Source: Caballeronia zhejiangensis
GTDB lineage: Bacteria; Pseudomonadota; Gammaproteobacteria; Burkholderiales; Burkholderiaceae
NCBI RefSeq assembly: GCF_000698575.1
Contig: NZ_JFHD01000001.1
Location: 434,001 to 498,000, forward strand
DNA length: 64,000 bases
Direction of reading: 5' to 3'
Shown here: positions 17,538-27,532 of the stretch, piece by piece
How positions within the stretch are numbered: the stretch's first letter is position 1
Layout: every line of letters starts with the position of its first letter
Notes under the pieces: model-generated
What the model was told of the DNA's origin: nothing
Databases searched by the model: none
What the model saw: only the letters and a program-made list of their open reading frames with translations
Translations under genes and position numbers: made by a program

Positions 17538-17768
17538 ATGCTCACCTGCTTCGCAGTAAGCCATACCGATGACGACCAGCTCGTTCAATCCGCCGAGCAC
17601 GAGATTCTTCAGGCGATTGCCGACGAAGCCGAAGTAAGTTTCGAGCCGGGCTTTGCGGGCAAGAGCTACCTGGACGTTCCGACCAATGCGGACGCACGCG
17701 AGGCAATGACTGCACGCCTGGAACAGAACGATATGTCCTTCAGCGTGGTTACGCGCATCGCTTATTAG
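17538..17768 (+). CDS. Small hypothetical protein, 76 residues
   Basis: Acidic soluble protein of unknown function beginning MLTCFAVSHTDDDQLV, with predicted mixed helix/strand content and no signal or membrane segment. AAGGGG lies 7 bases before this ATG, which decides the start over the Arg-rich extension beginning at 17448. Base composition and codon use match the neighbours. Converges on the epoxide hydrolase pseudogene. Confidence 0.55.
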   Translation: MLTCFAVSHTDDDQLVQSAEHEILQAIADEAEVSFEPGFAGKSYLDVPTNADAREAMTARLEQNDMSFSVVTRIAY

Positions 17769-17851
17769 GCGTGGATCACGAAGCGGGATGCGATCGCGGA
17801 CATGCCGTCGACGCGCTGAACGTTCGTCTTGCGATGTGGCCCAGCACGCGC

Positions 17852-18655
17852 TCACGTGCGCAACGACCTCAACCCCGCACGCACTTCCCCGGCGAACAGG
17901 TCCGGCTGTTCCCACGCCGCGAAGTGTCCGCCCTTGTCGAGCCGGTTGTACCAGATGAGGTTGTGATAAGCGCGCTCCGTCCAGCTTCGCGGCGCCTGAT
18001 AGTTCTCGCGCGGGAACACGCTCACGGCCGCGGGAACCGATACGTCGGCGGCCGCAAGGAAGTTGAAGTGCGATTCCCAGTAGAAGCGCGCGGACGAGAC
18101 ACCCGTGTTCGTCAGCCAGTAGAGCGTGATGTCGTCGAGAATATCGTCTCGCGTCATCGCCCCTGATGATTCGCCGTTGACGTCGCGCGCGAACACCGCC
18201 GAAGTCAGCGCCGCCGCAGGCTGCACGTAGCCGTCGCCATGATCGAGCAGCCATGCGGCAAGACCTGTCGGCGAATCCGCGATGCCGTAGAGCGTTTGCG
18301 GGCGCGTGCCCATTTCCAGCGCGTACGCCCGGCGTTTTCTTGCGGCGCTGGCAAGCTGCTCGTACGCGTGCTTTTCTTCATCGTTGAGGCCCGCAGGTGG
18401 CGGATCGCCTGCCTGCAGCGCTTTGGCGATATCGGCGGGAACGGAGCAGATCGGTGAGTTGCGCTTCGGGAACATGCACGCGAAGCGGACGAATCGCTTC
18501 CTTGTCGATATTCGCGGTCTTCGCGACTGAGACGATCGATGAGTTCGGTTCAGCAAACGCGAGCTTGTTCAGCGATGCCGCTGCGATACCGGCCGCCGCA
18601 ACCTCGACGAAGCGGCGGCGCGACGGCGACTTGGGAAGCGTCTTGTTATATGACA
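17852..18655 (-). pseudogene. Epoxide hydrolase (EHN family), internally deleted
   Basis: The N-terminal piece starts at 18655 with a Tat-type signal (SRRRFVEVAAAGIAAASLNKLAFA, given as motif) and reads into the EHN-domain start IRPLRVHVPEAQLTDL. At about 18440 the homology stops and resumes in another frame with VPADIAKALQAGDPPPAGL, running to the family C-terminus (GTRPQTLYGIADSP, then AYHNLIWYNRLDKGGHFAAWEQP). About 170 residues of the alpha/beta-hydrolase core, including the nucleophile elbow, are missing and the frame is shifted. The product cannot be active. Confidence 0.8.
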
Positions 18656-18930
18656 TGAGAACTCCTGATGAAGGCAAAGCTATTTCGGCGGCCGACTCCG
18701 TCACGCGTACTGCGCTTCGAACACGATCGTTCGGCTCGGATCGCGTTGCATACGTAATACGTCGAATCCCGCTGCTGGCGCGGCTCACTGCTGCGCGATG
18801 GACGTATTGAAGCGCGCCGACGTATCCCGTGCGTGTCGAAATCGAGGCGTTGTGTAATCGCGCGTATCCGCAGCCGCCGCCGATACGTTGCGATACAAGG
18901 TGGCGGCAGTCGTCGACTTGGTTGAGCGTG

Positions 18931-19272
18931 TCAGCTCTCCGGGTCGTACCCGAACTCGCGGAGTTCCTGCGCACAGCGGCAGGCTTTGGCGATGTCAGCG
19001 GCCCATTGGACGGCCGCTTCGCGCGATGGAAGTTCCAGCACACAGAAGCCGCCGTCGAACTCTTTCGTCTGCGGATACGTCCCGTTCGTGACGGTGCCGT
19101 CGGCGGCGACCATCTGCGGCGTCACGTTCCCATTGATACCGCCGCCGAACACATAGACGCCCGCTTCCTTCGCCTCTCTGATGACCGCGCGTGCCGCTTC
19201 GCCGACCGCGTCGATGTCTTCATCGGAGACGTGCATCGCCGATGCAGGGAAGGAGATTAGGTACTTCGTCAT
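18931..19272 (-). CDS. YciI/DGPF-like domain protein
   Basis: 113-residue soluble protein starting MTKYLISFPASAMHVSDED, with EAGVYVFGGGINGN and DGGFCVLELPSREAAVQWAADIAKACR, the layout of the YciI-like (ferredoxin-like alpha/beta) family found beside ECF sigma factors. No sigma factor is adjacent here. Function of this subgroup is not known; a small dimeric enzyme or sensor is likely. GGATCGA precedes the start. Confidence 0.8.
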   Translation of the reverse strand: MTKYLISFPASAMHVSDEDIDAVGEAARAVIREAKEAGVYVFGGGINGNVTPQMVAADGTVTNGTYPQTKEFDGGFCVLELPSREAAVQWAADIAKACRCAQELREFGYDPES

Positions 19273-19674
19273 CGTTCGATCCTCCGGGTGTGAGTCGGCC
19301 TCCCGCGTCGAAAGGCCACTGGAACGGCGCGAAAAAAGAATAAAAATCGCATCGAAAGATTACTAGGCTTTCAATCGGGCCGAGCGAACGCGTCTTACCT
19401 AAGGTGCCGATAAAAACGCGCGCTGCAAGGTAAGCGGACGATCTTCGCAATGCGGCCCTCAAAAAACCGTTGCGCCCATTCTGACGAAGAACGCGACTCA
19501 TGGGCGCCGTATCACGGCGCGTCCCTTCGATCGAGGCTGTATTTCTTCGGCATCCCGATCACTGCGAGCTGACCTGATAGCGCGCAGACGACGAGCGTGT
19601 TCAACACGCGCTTCCTGAAGACCCCTTACTCAATGGCCTTCCAGGAAATCCCTATCTCTTCAAAGGAGGTTGAA
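19273..19674. other. Divergent intergenic region before metalloprotease gene
   Basis: About 400 bases without a supported gene. The left part (19330-19370) is A-rich and likely holds promoters for the YciI-like gene. A frame from 19597 continues into the metalloprotease, but the strong ribosome site at 19661-19669 lies after it. No repeat seen. Confidence 0.5.
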
Positions 19675-21885
19675 ATGGCCGGTGATATCAACATTCGTGA
19701 ACGTGTCGTGATCTTGCCCGAGACAGGCGCATTCGCCGAGGCGCGGCGTCATCCCGAATCCACATCGAGCCGCCGTGTCGTGCATGTCTACGGTTCGCGC
19801 GTGATCGTGATGGAGGAATCGGCGGAACCCGCCGCAAAGGCGCTGGCGTACGAATCGCTGCAGGCATCCGCGATGGTGGTCGACTCGCTGTCGGCGACGG
19901 AGCAGTTGGGCTACAACGCGTTCGCCTTGCGCGAATCGAGCGCGTATCGGACCGCGAAGTCATCGCGTCCGCGCGAGGGCGAGTCGTGGGATTCCAGCGA
20001 GGAAATGCAGTATTCGTGTACGCCGCCCGAAGACTCCAGGGAGCGCGCCGAAAGGGCGATGGCGCAGGCGGGCGCGCCGACGAGCCAGCGTCTGACCGGC
20101 TCGGTCGCGGTGGGAATCGTGATCGTGGAAGGACCGAACGACAATCTCAAGTTTTCGCAGGACGAGCGTACGAAGGTCGTCGCCGAAGTGCAGAACGGAC
20201 TGAGCTGGCTGGCGACGCAAAACCCGGAAGGCTTGACCTTCAAGTACGACATCAAGATCGTCGCGGTGGAGGTGCAGCCCGGCGCGGACACGCTGACTTT
20301 CGATGAAAAAGAGACGCTGTGGCGCGATCCCGCGATGACGCAGCTCGGCTACGGCACGGGCATGGGCGCGGTGACGGCGTACATCGAAAAGCTGCGCACC
20401 GATCTCGGCACCGACTGGACATATTGCGGCTTCTTCACCAAGTATCCGCTCGGGCATTTTGCTTATGCGTCGATCGGCGGCCCGCGTCTCGTGATGAACT
20501 ACGACAACGATGGATGGGGCCCCGACAACATCGACCGCGTATTCGCGCACGAAAGCGGGCACATTTTCGGCGCGCCGGACGAATACGCGGCGAGCGGCTG
20601 CAACTGCGGCGGATCGTGGGGCGTGTACTTCAAACCGAACGCCAACTGCGCGAATTGCGCGCCAGGGGGCGGCGTCGATTGTCTGATGAAGGGCAACACC
20701 TGGAACATGTGCGTGCACACGCCGTTCCATCTCGGCTTTCCGCTCGTTACACAGACCTACACCGGCGTATGGCGGCAGGGCAACGACGCGCACTATCTGT
20801 GGGTCAACGCATCGTGGAACAGTTTCGTCGCGAAATGGCAGCAACTCGCGGAGCAGAATCTGCGTCTCGCCGATCTCAAGATCACGCGCGAGAACGGTTC
20901 CGAGCGATTCCACGGCGTCTGGCGCGAGGGCACGGGCGGCTATTACCTTTGGGTCAACGCGAATCAGGCGGACTTCATCACCAAATGGCAGGAGCTGGGC
21001 GCCCAGGGGTTGAGGCTCGTCGATCTCGAAGTGCAGAACGTCAACGGCACGCTGCTGTATTCGGGCGTCTGGCTGCCCGGCGACGATGGCTACTATCTCT
21101 GGATCAACGCCGACTGGAACAGCTTTGTCGCGAAGTGGCAGCAGCTCGCGGATCAGAACCTTCGTCTCATCGATCTCAAGATCGTCGACGTGGGCAGCGA
21201 GCAGCGCTTCTTCGGCGTGTGGCGGCAGGGCACGGGCGGTCATTATCTCTGGGTCAATGCGGACTGGAACAACTTCGTCGCGAAGTGGCAGGAGCTCGCC
21301 CAGCAGAATCTGCGTCTCGTCGATATCGAGATCACGCAGTCCGCGCAAGGTCAGCGCTTCTCGGGCGTCTGGCTGCCCGGCGCGGATGCGTACTACCTGT
21401 GGTCCGGCGCCGACTGGCAGCACTTCGTCGCGAAATGGGAAGAGGTATCGGCGCAAGGCATGCGGCTCGTCGATCTCGACGTAGTGCCGGGCTCCGGCGC
21501 GCAGAGTCCGACGCCATCATCGGTCGCGGCTTCTTACGGCGGCATGGCGAGCGCATCGGCATCGGCGTTCGATTCTTACGAGGATGGCAAGGGCGGTCCC
21601 GGCGCAGCCACGCTGGCAGGGGAAGCGGGCTATGGAATGGGGAGCGTGAACGGCGAGGGCACGGCGGTATCGGCCCCGGATTCGGGCAGGCTCGCGGGCG
21701 TCGGCGGCGGTTCGTCGAACGGCGGCGGCCTCGCGTCGACTTCGACCGCGACCCGCACCCCTACCGCCGGCGGCGGCAACGCGTTCGGCGGCGGATACTT
21801 CGGCGGCAGTCCGCAACCCGGCGATGCGCCCGCGCCGCAACCGGAACTCACGATGGAAGCACTCGGAGGCGGATCGGTTTCCTGA
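19675..21885 (+). CDS. Zinc metalloprotease with five Trp-rich tandem repeats
   Basis: 736 residues, start fixed by AAAGGAGG 5 bases upstream. About residues 30-125: a domain resembling a protease pro-region (RVIVMEESAEPAAK, then LSATEQLGYNAFALRES). Residues 145-360: metalloprotease with HESGHIFGAPDEY (H292, E293, H296, third ligand D302), an HEXXHXXGXXD zinc site like snapalysin's, and a possible Met-turn in DCLMKGN. Residues about 363-604: five ~48-residue units, each GVW-x-GxxxxYLW-x-N-xW-x-FVxKW-x-L-x-x-x-LRLxDL, matching bacterial tandem repeat domain 1. The tail is Gly/Ser/Ala-rich. No signal peptide is visible, so the export route is unclear. Confidence 0.8.
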   Translation: MAGDINIRERVVILPETGAFAEARRHPESTSSRRVVHVYGSRVIVMEESAEPAAKALAYESLQASAMVVDSLSATEQLGYNAFALRESSAYRTAKSSRPREGESWDSSEEMQYSCTPPEDSRERAERAMAQAGAPTSQRLTGSVAVGIVIVEGPNDNLKFSQDERTKVVAEVQNGLSWLATQNPEGLTFKYDIKIVAVEVQPGADTLTFDEKETLWRDPAMTQLGYGTGMGAVTAYIEKLRTDLGTDWTYCGFFTKYPLGHFAYASIGGPRLVMNYDNDGWGPDNIDRVFAHESGHIFGAPDEYAASGCNCGGSWGVYFKPNANCANCAPGGGVDCLMKGNTWNMCVHTPFHLGFPLVTQTYTGVWRQGNDAHYLWVNASWNSFVAKWQQLAEQNLRLADLKITRENGSERFHGVWREGTGGYYLWVNANQADFITKWQELGAQGLRLVDLEVQNVNGTLLYSGVWLPGDDGYYLWINADWNSFVAKWQQLADQNLRLIDLKIVDVGSEQRFFGVWRQGTGGHYLWVNADWNNFVAKWQELAQQNLRLVDIEITQSAQGQRFSGVWLPGADAYYLWSGADWQHFVAKWEEVSAQGMRLVDLDVVPGSGAQSPTPSSVAASYGGMASASASAFDSYEDGKGGPGAATLAGEAGYGMGSVNGEGTAVSAPDSGRLAGVGGGSSNGGGLASTSTATRTPTAGGGNAFGGGYFGGSPQPGDAPAPQPELTMEALGGGSVS

Positions 21886-21919
21886 GCGCGATGGGCTAGG
21901 GGTCCACGCGGCCGATGCG

Positions 21920-22252
21920 TCACCGCTTCGGATCGGGCGGTTGCATCGGCGGCGTGTCCCAGTCGAGCTGATCGCCACGGCGCGTCTTGACCTGGCCGAG
22001 CCGCGACATCCATGCATCGACGAAAAGCGCTTCGGTATCGTCGAGCCCGTTCGACTGCTTCACCGACGATTCCGCGTGCGTCAGCACGCTGGCGACGCCG
22101 TGCATCGACGCAATGCGTGGAACGGCCGAAGCATCCGCGGTGCTCACGTATACGCGGTTCGAGATGGATTGCGTCGGCGGGGCGGCGCGCATGACGGCAT
22201 CGCGCTCGGCGGCCGATATGGATAGCTGGAGAATGACGAGGACTTCGACCAT
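21920..22252 (-). CDS. Small protein resembling the protease N-terminal domain
   Basis: 110-residue protein, start MVEVLVILQLSIS. It converges on the metalloprotease gene with 34 bases between stops. Compared by eye with protease residues about 40-125 it shows the same order of features: RVYVSTADASAVPRIASMHGVAS against RVIVMEESAEPAAKALAYE, LDDTEALFVDAWMSR against LSATEQLGYNAFALR, then a basic stretch and a WD-x-PP-like end. This suggests a free-standing pro-domain or inhibitor. Function not established; similarity is weak and needs a profile search. Confidence 0.6.
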   Translation of the reverse strand: MVEVLVILQLSISAAERDAVMRAAPPTQSISNRVYVSTADASAVPRIASMHGVASVLTHAESSVKQSNGLDDTEALFVDAWMSRLGQVKTRRGDQLDWDTPPMQPPDPKR

Positions 22253-22462
22253 GACACGTTGCTCCCGCGCGCGATGCGCGTAGCCAAGTGTAGGGCTGGC
22301 CGCATCCGGTCGCAACGCAGCGGCATGGATACTCGCGATGCTGCCCGACGAACTTATGGGCTGTGATGGCGGATTTTGTCCGCAAAGATGACGCGTAATG
22401 CTCTTTCCTGTGCGGTTGACGGGGCATTATGATGATTGCACGTTCAATCATCGAGGCCAAAA

Positions 22463-23038
22463 ATGACCGCCGACCAACGCCGTTCCGCTCTCGTCATCAT
22501 CGACGTTCAGGAATCGTTTCGCCACATGCCCGACTGGTCCGACACGGATCTGCCGGCTTTCAAGGAAGCCGTACTGCGCCTCGACCGCGGCGCGCGCGAA
22601 GCCGGCGTTCCGGTGGTTCATATCTTCCATGTCGGCAAGGCCGGACCGTTCAAGAAGGAATCGGGCTTTGTGAAGCCGCTGGACTGGTTGCCCGCTTCGC
22701 CCGATGTCGTCTTCGAGAAACACACGCACAACGCGTTCACCGATACCGGCCTGGACCTGTGGCTGCGCCGGCGCCAGATCGATCATCTGGTGATCGCGGG
22801 CATCCGCACCGAACAGTGCTGCGAGACGACGACGCGAGTCGCCTCGGACATCGGCTATGCCGTCGACTACGTGACCGAGGCTACCCTCACGTTTCCGATG
22901 ACTCACGCCATCAGCGGCCGCGTCTACTCGACGTCCGAGATCAAGGCGCATACGGAACTCGTGCTGCAGGGACGCTTCGCGCGCATCGCCACAACCGACG
23001 ACGCGCTCGCTGCGTGGCGCACGGCAAAAGCCGCATGA
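22463..23038 (+). CDS. Isochorismatase-family cysteine hydrolase
   Basis: 191-residue cytoplasmic hydrolase. Catalytic triad positions are visible: D14 in ALVIIDVQESF, K86 in VVFEKHTHNAF, and C119 in GIRTEQCCETT. The substrate is unknown (amide or ureide type in the family). GAGG lies 7 bases before the ATG at 22463. The stop overlaps the ATG of the GlxA-type regulator (ATGA), so enzyme and regulator are cotranslated; such pairs are common in Burkholderiaceae. Confidence 0.9.
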   Translation: MTADQRRSALVIIDVQESFRHMPDWSDTDLPAFKEAVLRLDRGAREAGVPVVHIFHVGKAGPFKKESGFVKPLDWLPASPDVVFEKHTHNAFTDTGLDLWLRRRQIDHLVIAGIRTEQCCETTTRVASDIGYAVDYVTEATLTFPMTHAISGRVYSTSEIKAHTELVLQGRFARIATTDDALAAWRTAKAA

Positions 23039-24012
23039 TTCCGCCGATATCCGTATGGTTCGTGCTGACGCCGCCCGTGCTGATGCTCGACTATGCCGGC
23101 CCGGCCGAGGCGATGCGAATGGCGGCCGAAGCCGGCGGGCCTTTCGCGCTGCATCACTGCGGCCCGCTCGAGCGCGCGGCGACGTCGCTCGGCACCTTCA
23201 TCGACGGTATCGAACCGTTGCCCGACAGGCTGCCGCGGAACAGTCTCGTCATGGTCGTCGGCAGCACGGAGTCGCCGGAGCCGGGCACGAACGCGCCGTT
23301 CGATACGGTCGCGCAGTGGCTTCGATGCGCCCCGGCCGAAGACACGCGCATCGCCAGCATCTGTTCCGGCGCGCTCCTGCTTGCGCGCGCGGGGCTGCTT
23401 GCGGGACGGCGCTGCACCACGCACTTCGGACTCGTCGATGAACTCGCGCGCGCGGAACCGACGGCGCGCGTGCAATACGACTGCCTGTTCGTCGATGACG
23501 GCGACGTGCTGACGAGCGCCGGAATCACCGCGGGTATCGACCTGTCGCTGTATCTGATCGAGCACTATGCGGGAGCCGAGCGCGCCGCCGATATCGCACG
23601 CCGTCAGGTGGTCTATCAGCGCCGTGCAGGCGACGACGTGCAGCTTTCGCCGTGGCTTGCGCATCGGAATCACATGCATCCGGCGGTGCATCGCGCGCAG
23701 GATGCCATCGCGCAAAACCCTGCGCGCGACTGGAGCGTCGCCGAACTCGCGCGTGCCGCGCATGTGAGCCAGCGGCATCTGAGCCGCCTGTTTGCGGAGC
23801 ACGCGGGCGTCACCGTACTGGAGTATCAGCAGAGTCTGCGGGTGGCGAGCGCGCAGCGCTTGCTCGCTCAGTCGGACTACAACATCGAGCGCGTGGCGGA
23901 GGAGTCCGGTTTCGCATCCGTCCGGGATTTTCGGCGCGTGTGGCGGCGGTATCACGACGTGTCGCCCGCGCGGTTTCGCAGCGGTTCGGAGCTCGAATCT
24001 TCTGTCGACTGA
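23035..24012 (+). CDS. GlxA family transcriptional regulator (DJ-1/PfpI + AraC)
   Basis: 325-residue regulator. N-terminal amidotransferase-like domain (about 1-180: VLMLDYAGPAEAMRMAAEAGG, then the elbow ASICSGALLLARAGLLAGRRCTTH) and C-terminal AraC helix-turn-helix pair (about 215-320: WSVAELARAAHVSQRHLSRLFAEHAG, then IERVAEESGFASVRDFRRVWRR). Start taken at the ATG overlapping the upstream stop; the longer frame is non-conserved. It probably controls the upstream hydrolase gene. Translational coupling decides the start. Confidence 0.92.
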   Translation: MIPPISVWFVLTPPVLMLDYAGPAEAMRMAAEAGGPFALHHCGPLERAATSLGTFIDGIEPLPDRLPRNSLVMVVGSTESPEPGTNAPFDTVAQWLRCAPAEDTRIASICSGALLLARAGLLAGRRCTTHFGLVDELARAEPTARVQYDCLFVDDGDVLTSAGITAGIDLSLYLIEHYAGAERAADIARRQVVYQRRAGDDVQLSPWLAHRNHMHPAVHRAQDAIAQNPARDWSVAELARAAHVSQRHLSRLFAEHAGVTVLEYQQSLRVASAQRLLAQSDYNIERVAEESGFASVRDFRRVWRRYHDVSPARFRSGSELESSVD

Positions 24013-24289
24013 ACGCATCGGAACCCGCCGCCGGGCATATCTCGCCGCTTCCAGCCTGCCGTTTTGCCGCTGTCCACAGTCGGAATCTGGCAAGCATGGA
24101 GCCGGGGCTGCACCTCGACTATCGCGTCGTCCACCGCAGGGGCGGCCCCGGCATCGCGTTTCACGATGGTGCCTTGCCGAAATAGCACGTACAACGCAGT
24201 GCGTCTGGCGCATGATGCTCTCACAACACCGACCCGCCGAGCGTACGCAAGCGTTCGCAAACGGCGCATTCACGGAGTGAGACGAAGCG

Positions 24290-25720
24290 ATGCAACTCGA
24301 ACAAGGAGCGGGTCGCCCGCGCACGCTTTACGACAAGATCTGGGACCGTCACCGGGTCATGTCGCGTGACGACGGACAGGATCTGTTGTTCATCGACCGC
24401 CATTTCATTCACGACGTCACCGCGCAGTCCTTCGATCTGTTGCGTCAGCGCGGCCTGACGCCACGCTCCCCCGAGCGCATCTTCGGCACGGCGGATCACT
24501 ACGTTTCCAGCGTCGCAAACGACCTGTCCGCGGTGGCCGACCCGGAGCGGCGCGGCATGATTCAGGCGCTTCAGCGCGACGCCGCCGAGTCTCGGATCAC
24601 GCTGTTCGACATGGACGATTCCCGTCGCGGCATCGTTCACGTGGTCGGGCCCGAGCAAGGGTTGAGCTTGCCCGGCATGACCGTCGTCTGCGCCGACAGC
24701 CACACATCGACACATGGGGCGATGGGCGCGCTTGCTTTCGGAATCGGCGCGACCGAGGTGGCTCACGTGCTCGCCACGCAATGCCTGTGGCAACGCAAGT
24801 CGGGCAACATGCGCGTCACACTCGATGGCAGGCCGGGCACGGGCGTCACCGCCAAGGACCTGATTCTCGCCGTGATCGCCCGGATCGGCGTGGCCGGCGC
24901 CGTGGGCCACGTCATCGAGTACGCGGGCTCCGCGATCTCCGGCCTGTCGATGGAAGGCCGGCTGACGCTCTGCAACATGACCATCGAAGCTGGCGGGCGA
25001 GCAGGCATGATCGCACCGGACGAAACCACGTTCGCGTACATCGCGGGGCGTCCCTACGCACCCGATGGCGATGCGTGGGACCGCGCGATGTCGCAATGGC
25101 GCGACTTGTTCACCGATCCCGGCGCGCCCTTCGATCGGGAAATACACATCGACGTCTCGGACATCGCCCCGATGGTCACGTGGGGCACGACGCCCGAATA
25201 CGCCTGCGGCATCGACGGACGCGTTCCCGATCCCGCGCGACAAGCCGACCCGGATCGACGCGCGGCGATGTCGAAAGCGCTGAACTACATGGGGTTGCCT
25301 CCGAACGCGGCGCTGGAAGGCGTGGCGATCGACAGGGTGTTCATCGGATCGTGCACGAACGGGCGCATAGAGGATTTGCGCAGCGCGGCGGAGGTGGCGC
25401 GCGGCCGTCGCATCGCATCTCGCGTCGAGGCGTGGGTCGTGCCGGGCTCGCACGAGGTACGGGCTCAGGCCGAGGCGGAAGGACTGGACCGCGTGTTCAA
25501 GGAAGCCGGTTTTCAGTGGCGTTATCCCGGCTGCTCGATGTGCCTTGCAACCAACGGCGATATCGCCGCGCCCGGGCAGCGTTGCGCTTCCACTTCGAAT
25601 CGCAATTTCGTGGGCCGTCAGGGACCTGGGGTGCGCACGCATCTGATGAGTCCGGCCATGGCTGCTGCCGCTGCCGTGACAGGGCGTCTGACCGATGTGC
25701 GCCGTCTCCTGGAAGCATGA
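24290..25720 (+). CDS. leuC: 3-isopropylmalate dehydratase large subunit homologue
   Basis: 476-residue aconitase-family [4Fe-4S] enzyme. Cluster ligands are visible: a Cys near residue 354 in [14 protein letters not shown], and CxxC near 414-417 in [11 protein letters not shown]. The N-terminus shows [12 protein letters not shown] and the substrate region [25 protein letters not shown]. The family isomerises 2- and 3-hydroxy acids by dehydration/rehydration. Placed with leuD- and leuB-like genes but also importer, SDR, FAH and lactonase genes, so a catabolic substrate (substituted malate or similar) is more likely than leucine synthesis. Separated from leuD by one base. Confidence 0.9.
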   Translation: MQLEQGAGRPRTLYDKIWDRHRVMSRDDGQDLLFIDRHFIHDVTAQSFDLLRQRGLTPRSPERIFGTADHYVSSVANDLSAVADPERRGMIQALQRDAAESRITLFDMDDSRRGIVHVVGPEQGLSLPGMTVVCADSHTSTHGAMGALAFGIGATEVAHVLATQCLWQRKSGNMRVTLDGRPGTGVTAKDLILAVIARIGVAGAVGHVIEYAGSAISGLSMEGRLTLCNMTIEAGGRAGMIAPDETTFAYIAGRPYAPDGDAWDRAMSQWRDLFTDPGAPFDREIHIDVSDIAPMVTWGTTPEYACGIDGRVPDPARQADPDRRAAMSKALNYMGLPPNAALEGVAIDRVFIGSCTNGRIEDLRSAAEVARGRRIASRVEAWVVPGSHEVRAQAEAEGLDRVFKEAGFQWRYPGCSMCLATNGDIAAPGQRCASTSNRNFVGRQGPGVRTHLMSPAMAAAAAVTGRLTDVRRLLEA

Positions 25721-25721
25721 A

Positions 25722-26318
25722 ATGGAAAGCCTGATTCACCTCGATGCGGTCGCCGTCCCGATCGCCGGCATCGATTGCGACACGGACCAGATCCTGCCCG
25801 CGCGCTTCCTGCAAAAACCCCGCTCCGACGATTTCGGCCAGTTCCTCTTTCGTGCGCTGCGCTTCGGTCCGGATGGCGCCGAGAAGCCTGAGTTCGTGCT
25901 CAACCAGGCGTCGTTTCGCGAGGCGCGCATCGTGGTGGCGAACCACAATTTCGGTTGCGGCTCTTCGCGGGAGCACGCGGTCTGGGCGCTGTATGACTAC
26001 GGAATCCGGGCGGTGATCGCCCCGAGCTTCGGCGATATCTTCTTCATCAACTGCCTGAAGAACGGGCTGCTTCCGATCGTGCTGCCGGAGAGCGTCGTGC
26101 TTCCGCTCCTGGAAAGCCTCGGCGGCAGGGCAGTCAGCCGGATCTCCATTGACGTGCCCGCGCAGACCGTGACGTTACCCGATGGCGCTTCGCATCCTTT
26201 CGATATGGAGCCCTTCGCGAAGGAATGCCTGCTGCGCGGCATGGACGAGATCGATTACACGCTTTCGCATCGAGACCGCATCGATGCATTCGAGCGCAAT
26301 CGTGCCGATGCCTATTGA
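25722..26318 (+). CDS. leuD: 3-isopropylmalate dehydratase small subunit homologue
   Basis: 198-residue swivelling-domain subunit. It shows GIDCDTDQILPARFL, the hallmark NHNFGCGSSREHAVWAL, and PSFGDIFFINCLKNGLLPIVL. It pairs with the preceding large subunit to form the dehydratase/isomerase. Start chosen as MESLIHLDAV, directly after the upstream stop with one base between; the GTG/ATG 27 bases earlier would overlap that gene. Length normal for LeuD. Confidence 0.92.
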   Translation: MESLIHLDAVAVPIAGIDCDTDQILPARFLQKPRSDDFGQFLFRALRFGPDGAEKPEFVLNQASFREARIVVANHNFGCGSSREHAVWALYDYGIRAVIAPSFGDIFFINCLKNGLLPIVLPESVVLPLLESLGGRAVSRISIDVPAQTVTLPDGASHPFDMEPFAKECLLRGMDEIDYTLSHRDRIDAFERNRADAY

Positions 26319-26354
26319 GGCGCGCGCTTTCCAAAACGACCTGGAGGAGTTCAG

Positions 26355-27425
26355 ATGAAGATTGCAGTCATGCCCGGTGATGGCATCGGTCCGGAAGTAG
26401 TGGCGCAGGCGCTCAAGGTGCTGCAAGTCGTGGCGCCCCATGCAGAGACCCAGGAGGCGCATATCGGCGAGGCCGGCATCCGGGCGCACGGCGTACCCCT
26501 TCCGCAGCCCACGCTCGACGTGGCGCGCAAGGCCGACGCCATCCTGTTCGGTGCGGTAGGCGTCGCGGACGAAGCAGGGATACCCCGCGAGCGTCGTCCC
26601 GGAACGGGTCTCCTGCAGTTGCGCGAAGCGCTCACGCTGTACGCGAACTTCCGTCCGGCCTATATGTTCCCGGAACTGATCGGCGCTTCGACCTTGCGGC
26701 CGGAAGTCGTCGATGGACTCGACATCGTGATCGTTCGCGAGCTGAACGGCGATGCCTATTTCGGTCAGCCGCGCGGCTTCGAGACCAACGAGGCAGGCGA
26801 GCGCGTCGGCTTCAACACGATGCGCTATTCGGAATCGGAAGTCGAACGCGTCGCGCACGCGGCTTTCCGCGCCGCTCGTCGACGTCACCACAAGCTGTGC
26901 TCGGTGGACAAGGCCAACGTGCTGGAGGCGAGTCAATTGTGGCGCGAAACTGTCACGCGCGTCGGGCGGGACTATCCGGACGTCGAACTGAGCCATCTCT
27001 TCGTCGACGCCGCCGCCATGATGCTGATGCGCCGGCCCAAGCAGTTCGATGTCATCGTCACGGGCAACTTGTTCGGCGATATTCTGTCGGACGCCGCGGC
27101 CATGCTGACCGGATCGATCGGCATGCTGCCGTCGGCTTCGCTGGGCTACGACCGCAAAGGGCTGTACGAGCCCGTGCATGGGTCGGCGCCGGACATTGCA
27201 GGCAAGGACATCGCCAATCCGCTTGCTGCCATCCTGTCGCTCGCGATGATGCTGCGCGAGAGCTTCGAGATGGAAGACGCCGCCGAGCGCGTCGAACAGG
27301 CCGTGCGGGCCGTGCTGTCCGCCGGCTACAGAACCGCCGATATCCATCAGGAAGGTACGCAAAGCGTCGGCACCCGTGACATGGGCGATGCAGTGGTCGA
27401 AGCCTTGCAGAAAGAAGTCGTTTAG
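26355..27425 (+). CDS. leuB: 3-isopropylmalate dehydrogenase-type enzyme
   Basis: 356-residue beta-decarboxylating dehydrogenase, NAD-dependent. Motifs: [10 protein letters not shown] at the start, [30 protein letters not shown], the catalytic lysine region [11 protein letters not shown], and [24 protein letters not shown] for Mg2+ binding. Closest in look to IPM dehydrogenase rather than isocitrate or tartrate enzymes. Expected to oxidise and decarboxylate the product of the adjacent dehydratase. GGAGGAG lies 7 bases before the ATG. Neighbours argue for a catabolic paralogue. Confidence 0.9.
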   Translation: MKIAVMPGDGIGPEVVAQALKVLQVVAPHAETQEAHIGEAGIRAHGVPLPQPTLDVARKADAILFGAVGVADEAGIPRERRPGTGLLQLREALTLYANFRPAYMFPELIGASTLRPEVVDGLDIVIVRELNGDAYFGQPRGFETNEAGERVGFNTMRYSESEVERVAHAAFRAARRRHHKLCSVDKANVLEASQLWRETVTRVGRDYPDVELSHLFVDAAAMMLMRRPKQFDVIVTGNLFGDILSDAAAMLTGSIGMLPSASLGYDRKGLYEPVHGSAPDIAGKDIANPLAAILSLAMMLRESFEMEDAAERVEQAVRAVLSAGYRTADIHQEGTQSVGTRDMGDAVVEALQKEVV

Positions 27426-27532
27426 GGCGGATCGCGGCCTGGACCGGCTGGCAGCGCGGCGTCACGATCACGCAAGGCCAGCCTTGCAGGGCAGTTTTCG
27501 CACCCACATCCCTTGAAAGGGAGGAGACAACC

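Noticed and set aside
24013-24289. Possible gene remnant between the GlxA-type regulator and leuC
   Set aside because: Frames on both strands were read; none gave a recognisable family segment. Treated as promoter region of the catabolic operon.
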